Assembly: GCA_030062745.1 (NCBI GenBank)
Contig: CP099840.1
Span: 12,600,437 to 12,664,436 of the forward strand
Reading direction: 5' to 3'
Source of the DNA: Capitulum mitella
Taxonomy: Eukaryota > Arthropoda > Thecostraca > Pollicipedomorpha > Pollicipedidae
Length of the DNA: 64,000 nt
A program made the position numbers and the translations under genes. Positions 57,450 to 64,000 of this stretch are shown one piece after another. Position 1 is the stretch's first letter. Each line of letters opens with the position of its first letter. A model generated the notes under the pieces. The model saw nothing but the letters and a program-made list of their open reading frames with translations. It did no database searches and was not told where the DNA came from.

Positions 57450-59690
57450 AAATTGTAGAACAATCTGGCAAACCAAAGGCACGAAATCAATCAATACTCA
57501 TCAAATAGCCCCAGGGCATATTTCTCAAGAGTCATTTGCCATTTAAATTTTCATGCATTTGAATCAGGATGCCTGAAAAAAACAGTTTGCCCAGAAATGT
57601 TTTTTGCCACGCTTATTGTAAATACCTGGGCGCATATTGTGCTACATTTGTACGAACATCACGATGGGCAAACATGGTTAAAACCAAAAATGTTTCATGT
57701 GACCTAGTCAGTTCAAAGATCATCCCCAGGTCACCTGAGAAAATTTAGCCATTTATCACAGCTAGAACATTTCTGCGCTAACTGCACCTTTCTGTGACAA
57801 TCTAACAACTCTGTGCATCTGAATCATGCAATGTCTTTAAAATTCGGTGACCTTTTATGGCCTGCAACTTTGACGTCAGAGGTCACACAGGGCTAGGAAC
57901 TGATGACTGGTCATTTTTCGATAACTTATGTGAGCGTACCAAATTTAATCAAAATCGCAAGGAGTCGGGTCAATCCTTGTGCGATTTGTCGTGGAACGAC
58001 CCATTTACAGCCCGCAAGCTTGTTCTGAAAGTCACTGCAGAGATAAGGCTGTCAGAAGGATTCAGTAAACGGGAATGGGTGTGGGCTTTACACGGCTTGA
58101 GCGTCTGGTGCGTCAAACATTGCAGAGGGACCCGAAACTCTACAAAGACGTTACCAACGTAAATGCGTCTCTCTTTGCTGCGCAGCATGATGTATGCAGG
58201 CGCACTGGCATCCATTATCCTGCAAACGTCTGCGGATGAGGTCAATGTCGGGACCACGGAGGATTACAGCCACGTCGCGGACGTCTTTATAGGCCTATTT
58301 GCGAACACGAAGCGGTTGCATACTGCGACTTGTATGTGCAACGCCCGAGACTTCTGCTGCCAATAACAGCTTCACGCCAGAACTTCCGATGCGTCGCCCT
58401 GAGTACGGTGCCCGTCCGGAATGACCAGCTGACGTTACGCTCGACCGGCCAAAGGTGCTGTTCGAGCTCCAGACCCGCGCAGTGAAGGCAAGTCGCCGCC
58501 CGGCTAACAGCACGGTTCGTTTCCGCTGCTTGGCTAGTTATGTGGTTAGAGCACCTCCGACCGGTACTGATAATTACGGAGCTATGGGACGAAGAAGAAA
58601 GCTTTGAGCAGCACGTCATGTGTAACGGAAAGGGGGCTTTGGAGGATGCGGATTGGACGCGGCGAGGACGGAAGGGCATATGGTTAGTGGCCCCGACGTC
58701 GCCAGAGCTTTATTTCTATAATAGTCAGTATATGTGCCTAGTTTACATCAGCCGCTGTCGATAGGAGATGGGATAATTAATGGGTAGTTCATGCAGTAAT
58801 ATAACTGTTTCGGTCACAATGATGCACACGTATCTGCGTGGAGGCGTTTTTACCGTAAGTAGGACCAGAATTATTTTGAAGTCATGTCCTTCTACGGAAC
58901 ACTATTGGGCTAACGTTAAAATTTCAAACGTCGATAAAGCCGCTGAGACACCTGCCTTATGGGCTACTATACCTATCTGCAAAGTCACAGCCAATGCCCA
59001 CCATCCGAAAATGAAACATTAAAACAAATTATTATAAAGCGAGGAACGATACAGATTAATGAAAGTCCCCTTTGCTCGTTTGTATTTAAAATCTGTGCTG
59101 TCTGTGCCCGGAGGATGAATATGGCAAAGCCTTGCGGAATTCCGACCCACCTGGCCCACGTGATGAAAGCATTAAACGGAATGCTACAAATCAATCGACT
59201 TTTGGAAAACATTAATTAAGTTGTGCTGAAAATGCCGCTAACAATGTGTTAAGAAGATACTTTCCTTTTTCTTTTCCGAGGAATGTCTAGAAGTCTCAGA
59301 AAATGTAATTAATTGAAAACTGCGTTCTGAAGTCGGCCGTCCATATGACGCAATACGGCCCTGCGCCGACCAATGAACAGAGGCCTTTGTTGGCCGGCTC
59401 CTGTTCATTGTTTCGGCGAGGTGTCACGCAGGAGGTGTAAATGGGACATGGCCGGATAAGCCATACGGTAAAAAAGCGCGGGAAACGACTCTGAGCCTCC
59501 GTCAGTGTACGGCTTTGAGACACGACGTATAAAACAGACTGACTTTAGGCGACTACGACTACAGACTCCAGCTTAGGTATCTCAGTTCAAAACATGTGCT
59601 GAGGTGTAATATTCCCTTGAAGCAGTCCGACTGGTCTTGCCGTTCCGAGGCTCAAAACAGCCTCCAGTCACTTGTCCCGTCCCTCGGAGG
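57450..59690. other. No recognisable gene; AGGTCA-containing repeat-like DNA at 57.5-57.95 kb
   Basis: 57480-57950 has the texture of an old repeat (ccaaatttaatcaaaatcgc, ggtcacctgag, gaggtcacacagg) with several AGGTCA-type words in both directions. 57970-58680 has overlapping frames of 95-130 codons on the minus strand without a recognisable domain. The rest is unique. Confidence 0.4.
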
Positions 59691-59960
59691 ATGTGCCCAT
59701 CCACGACGACCTGACCACGACTGGAAAGGAGATCTCCTCCCCGATCCTCCTACCGTCTCAGGCCTGGCCGACTGTCCGGCTGCTCCCACCAGACCCAGCA
59801 GGTCGTCGGTCGTCGGTCGGAGCCGGGGCTGGCCGACTGCCGGTCGTGCTGCCCTCCCGTCCGTCGGCCGTCCTGACGGGGGTGCCAAGCGGGCGACGCC
59901 GTGAATAGCCAGCCGGTTAGCCGGACTCATTAGATGGCCGGCGCGGCATCTCCGGGCCGG
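59690..59960. other. GC-rich block
   Basis: About 270 bp of GC-rich sequence with cggtcgtc/cgtcggtcgg words (59800-59830). Opposite-strand open frames coincide here, indicating a composition effect. No domain is recognised. Confidence 0.4.
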
Positions 59961-62900
59961 CGCGGCGACCGCGACAGAAATGGCGCACTGAAGGTATCGG
60001 ATGCCGGCGCGCTCGTAAATACCTCAACACCTTCTCAACACGGCGCCGCTTTTTGCCGCATAAATGCCGGCCGCAGAGACAATGGCCCGCAGGAATCGAC
60101 CGCGCTGTTTTTATTGACCGCTTGAAGAAACGCAGGCCCGACTTTTATGTATCCCAGAAAGCCTGCTGTTTCCCGTTTTAGCCGAGGGGGCCGGCAGTGG
60201 ATTCTTGTCAATTAAAGCGCAGCTGGAGCCAGCTCTGGCCAGTCGGCGGCACCTTTGTTCAATCAGCTAGGCAGGAAGAACTTCTCTGCAACTTTGGAAC
60301 GCATGAATTATTCACAACGGAGCGCGCCGTTAGATCCTGCGAGCATCCCAAAACCGGCTCATTCGTTATGCAACGATCAATGCTTCATCAGATTCACAGA
60401 CGTTCAGAATGGTCTGGCTTAGCTTTCGAGACTAGGATGTAACAAATACGACTATTTGTCGTTGTGTATTCGTTTGTTTGTTTGTTTTTTGCTGCACCAT
60501 AAGAAGATGGCACAACAAAAAGTTAGGCTGCGTTGATTTTTTTAAGGGAATTGCGATAAATAAGATTTATTGTTTTGATACAAGACCGATCATTTAATGG
60601 GATTCTCGCAAAAATCATTTTATGAATACTATGGGGCCGTTTTTGGTGCACTGTCTTTTTCTGTTTTTAATGACGCACCTAAAATCATTGCTCCCTCTTT
60701 AAGATAAGCGCCAAAATATTCCTCAGTTTAAAGAGTTATCCTACCAACATGCGTCTGAGTGAAAACGTCGTTTTGAAGGACTATATGTAGATATTTTTCA
60801 GCCTTTGGCCTGTGAAATATTGCATTCCCCAATCTGTCATCGAGTAACATAGATTTAACTGAACCTGAAGAGAGCTTCGCTGGAACATTCAGAAGAAAGC
60901 ATGGCCACGCCTTGACGGGAGCTAGGGGTAGGTCAAACGCAGGGAAAACCAGCTCACCTCAGACGTTGATTTTTCATGGTGCTGACAACGTACTTTTCCT
61001 GTTTCAGACAAAACATGCCCCCTTTTGCCTATTTTTTCTTCGTCCAAGATGGAAACTATTCATGGACTTTCGGGCGTGAATTGGCCCAAGGCCAGGTTTT
61101 GAAAAAGGTCGTTGTCTTCACCCCTAATATCCTCTTATTTTTGGCCCCCGACGTCATCTTCTATGTTTCACGCCATCTTGAGGTTTAGACTCGGAAAACA
61201 CGATTTCGGGGAGGTTCAGAAGTGACGTCACATGTAGATCGAGAAGGCGAAGAGTCCCAACGAAAGAGCACACGCTATGCTTCCGAGTATGAGTGACATG
61301 GATGCAATGATGCAATGATCGGTTCATGCGCTTGCGATAACGGTGCGACAGACTACCAACAGCGGTTTGTAAACCCTGTTTAACACATTAATGCGGGGAG
61401 CAATAAGAATTTCATGTGTAAAGGGGACAGAAAAACCCTAGAGACGAGTAAAAACCATCACCTGAGTTGTTGTTTTTTTTACATCCTTTGCTTACATGTG
61501 ACGTCAAAATCTTTGAAACCAGTAGTATACGTTTTAATGCGGGATACAAATATGTGTTTTTGGTGTGCATTTTAAGCAGCAAAGTTTGAATGAAAAAGCC
61601 AACGAATGGCAAATTTCAAGTCAGTGTCCCAAAACTTCTAAAATCGCCATTTCCAGGCATATCCAATTTCCACGCCAGAAGTGCACTGAAAACTTAATAA
61701 ACATACTAATTACGGTATTCCTGGCGTGAAGCAGCCATCGTGAGCTAGTTGTCGATGATCCCATGATGTATAAGCGTTCACTGAATTCGAATCAGTGAAC
61801 TTCTTGTAACTGACGCATGTTTTAAAATATAGATTACTTAACATTTAGTGCGGAATTTCAGCTGCAGTCAGTAGGATTCTGCCACCAAGACGCCTGATGA
61901 CAGACCGCTGCACAAAAGTGGCTAGGCTGCTAAAGCACGAGCTTGTAACATGAGAGTGCAAAGGCCACTTTATGCCTTCATGGCTTTGCAGTACACTGCA
62001 GTTCTCCAAAGTAAAATGTGCATAATTTCTCGGGATCCAGGATCCAATCAGAGATCATTTTCTATCGCTAGTCCCATCTGGCCCCTCCGTCCTATGACTT
62101 CATTTACGTCAACGTTTTCTATAAGGGTCACTTGATGTGACCTAGCTTTTATTCCAGGTGCTCCTTTAAATGAAATGTTTTCTTAGTCTTATCAAGCCCC
62201 TTGGTCTAACATAACCTTTGTTGACTATATTAGCCATGTCACTCAGTTAAGTGCTAAACGAAACCCAAATGCCTTCAGATATTCTTAAAGCAAAAAATGC
62301 GAGGCGTTCGTAAAACAAACCACGAAGTGGTAGGCAAAACCACACTTCGACACTTATTAACAGAGTTTTTGTGTTTCCAGTCGACCTGACCTGACACTTG
62401 TTACAGCCGATATCTGTGTTGAACTCGATTCTGTTTGGCGTAAAAACCCAGAAAATCGTCCACCTTATCCTAACTGACCTTGCACAGCATAGTGCTTATT
62501 TTGTTCTCCTATCATCTAGTGCCTGGTTTTGGAAGAAGAGCAAAAATGATACAGCTTTTTCGATCAACACAAGTTCTTATTGTTGCTACCAAAAGAAAGC
62601 GATAGGAAACTATTATGCATAATGTAGATGGCGGCAGCACTGTAAATGTCGAGATAAGATGACAAACAGAAAACTTTAAGAGTTGCAGTCTGACCAAACA
62701 GGATATATGAGTGTTTTGAGGATGTGTTGTGCACAACGACACCACGTGGAATTATTGATTTAACGGCAAAGAAGCCGCAGATATATCGCCCAGTATGAAA
62801 CTTGTCCGAGGGCAAGCATCTTATTCAACTATGTTACCAAGTCCTTTCATACTGGTCGTGCTTCTTCACACTCTTCTACACGGAGTTCCAGCCCTTGATG

Positions 62901-64000
62901 ACGATACTGACCACATCCTGGTATTGCGTTTTTACGTTAGCTTGCACACATACACGAAAATCTTACTTCCTCTCGGCGCGCTTTTTTGTTTCTTTAATAA
63001 GAGCAATGTCTTCCGGTATGGATGGTTGATAAATATTTTCAGAATGTCGAAATTTTTCTTGCCTGCGCTTGAATTCCATGGCGTGACTTTGGGTCAATCC
63101 AGCACCTTCTGAACGAAACGCACTGACATGCCAAAGATCAGGGGTGGTTTGATGTTGATGGTTGACAACGGAAACGTTGTTTACCCGCTAAAAACCATGT
63201 TTTTAGCGGGCCCTTTCATCATGTATGTGATGTTAGTGGAGACGAAATGGCACAAAATTATGAGGTAAATTTCGTTAGGCTTTATTTCGATATACATATT
63301 TTTCAGTTTAGAAGCCAAAGAATAGGAGCATATTGTTGTTACACCTTGTTTTCTCGCGGATTAGAAAAAACAACTAGGCTGCCAGTTTGCTCCATGTTGA
63401 ATGGTCTTAGTTTTAGCTAAGCATTAGCGTTAGCCTTAGCTTAGTTTGCACCCAGTTTTTTTTACTACATCTTTAACAAGACTTGCCTCATCAACTGCTC
63501 CATTCAGCTATAAACGTATTATTTTCATGCAATATAACTTTTCTATATGACGCTGGTCATTGCAATTGTGAAATATTTGTTGTTTAAAAAAACTTCTAAA
63601 CTAAAAAGAAGCATGCTTCCACTTCGTAGATCTAAGCCACCCAGAACGTTTTAGTTGAGGCTAACAGATTAAAGCGAAACGGGCAAAGTGGCACTTCGAC
63701 AAAAGTGATGCAGGTCAACAAATAAGTCTGACGCGGAAATCACCGTAGATTTGTAAAACTCACGGATCAAGAAGCAGTTTTTGACAATGCAGGTCTGACG
63801 CGAAGTAGGCAGGTGAGTTTTTCAATGGGATTAGCCAGTCAATGGTACCTGGCTAGGTCAAACTGTACACGGCGGTGACAGTATTTTTTCCTTTCATGGA
63901 AGCACGCTGTGAATAAATTGACCAGGATGTTGTCACAGTCTGCGCTTGCGAATGTGCCAAATGAATGGGTTTTTAAATAAGGTCAGTTGGGTGGGCGGTT
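59961..64000. other. No recognisable gene; AT-rich
   Basis: Mostly AT-rich unique DNA to the window end. The only small structures noted are a perfect 12 bp stem with a 3-base loop at 63184-63210 (CCCGCTAAAAAC, CAT, GTTTTTAGCGGG) and a TTAGC-rich patch at 63410-63445. No coding domain is recognised. Confidence 0.45.

Noticed and set aside
58530..58605. tRNA-like stretch with gtggttagagca
   Set aside because: Resembles a tRNA D-arm/A box, but I could not find a matching acceptor stem, anticodon arm or GTTCRA T-arm at the right distances.
57970..58679. Adjacent minus-strand frames (95 and 130 codons) that might be a transposase remnant
   Set aside because: I could not recognise any catalytic motif or family signature in either frame, and no inverted ends bracket them.

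Overview
This window is animal nuclear DNA, not prokaryotic. It has one recognisable gene, spread over about 21.6 kb on the minus strand, with large introns, consensus GT-AG splice sites, abundant microsatellites and minisatellites, and several DNA-transposon remnants. The recognised protein is a Vestigial/VGLL-type TEAD co-activator. Its N-terminus begins MSCAQVMYQPY, followed by a TONDU (TDU) domain containing VDEHFARAL, then an SFWNSSY block, a DPWHY block and a YGPLLF block. Together with the poly-Ala/His composition and a base composition near 50% GC, this suggests a protostome, possibly an arthropod such as a crustacean. That placement is inference; the sequence does not settle the taxon.

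Layout. 1-20000 lies 3' of the gene. It holds no gene I can recognise, several GC-rich blocks (about 0.5-1.0, 11.1-11.8, 16.4-16.6 and 17.6-18.2 kb), and minisatellites at 1.76 kb (43 bp unit), 2.9-3.2 kb, 7.67 kb (30 bp unit) and 13.07-13.8 kb (33 bp unit). 20054-41627 is the vestigial gene, read right to left: exon 1 at 41627-41487, exon 2 (TDU) at 33066-32832, exon 3 at 21389-21234 and exon 4 at 20445-20054. The intron phases 0/1/1 match at every junction and the joined frame gives 307 residues. Whether the gene ends at 20054, or splices again at a possible donor after 20155, is open.

The two large introns are full of repeats. Intron 2 has two related piggyBac-like non-autonomous elements (27687-28894 with TTAA target duplications, and the shorter 29205-29545). 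The longer one carries an ordered array of AGGTCA nuclear-receptor half-sites. Intron 1 has a purine-only-like satellite (35.3-36.4 kb), a 38 bp minisatellite (36.7-37.0 kb) and a hAT-type element inserted into another hAT-type element (37973-39315). The region upstream of exon 1 (41.64-41.96 kb) is a GC-rich block with a GC box and is the likely promoter area.

42000-64000 lies 5' of the gene. It has no recognisable coding sequence. It contains GC-rich blocks, a 62 bp perfect palindrome with a (TA)22 core, 49 bp and 71 bp minisatellites, long GA tracts, and a long imperfect inverted repeat at 56.6-57.45 kb. The last 4 kb are AT-rich and featureless. I see no bacterial operon, CRISPR array, rRNA or convincing tRNA. 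The most notable content is the vestigial gene model and the layered transposon and satellite structure of its introns.
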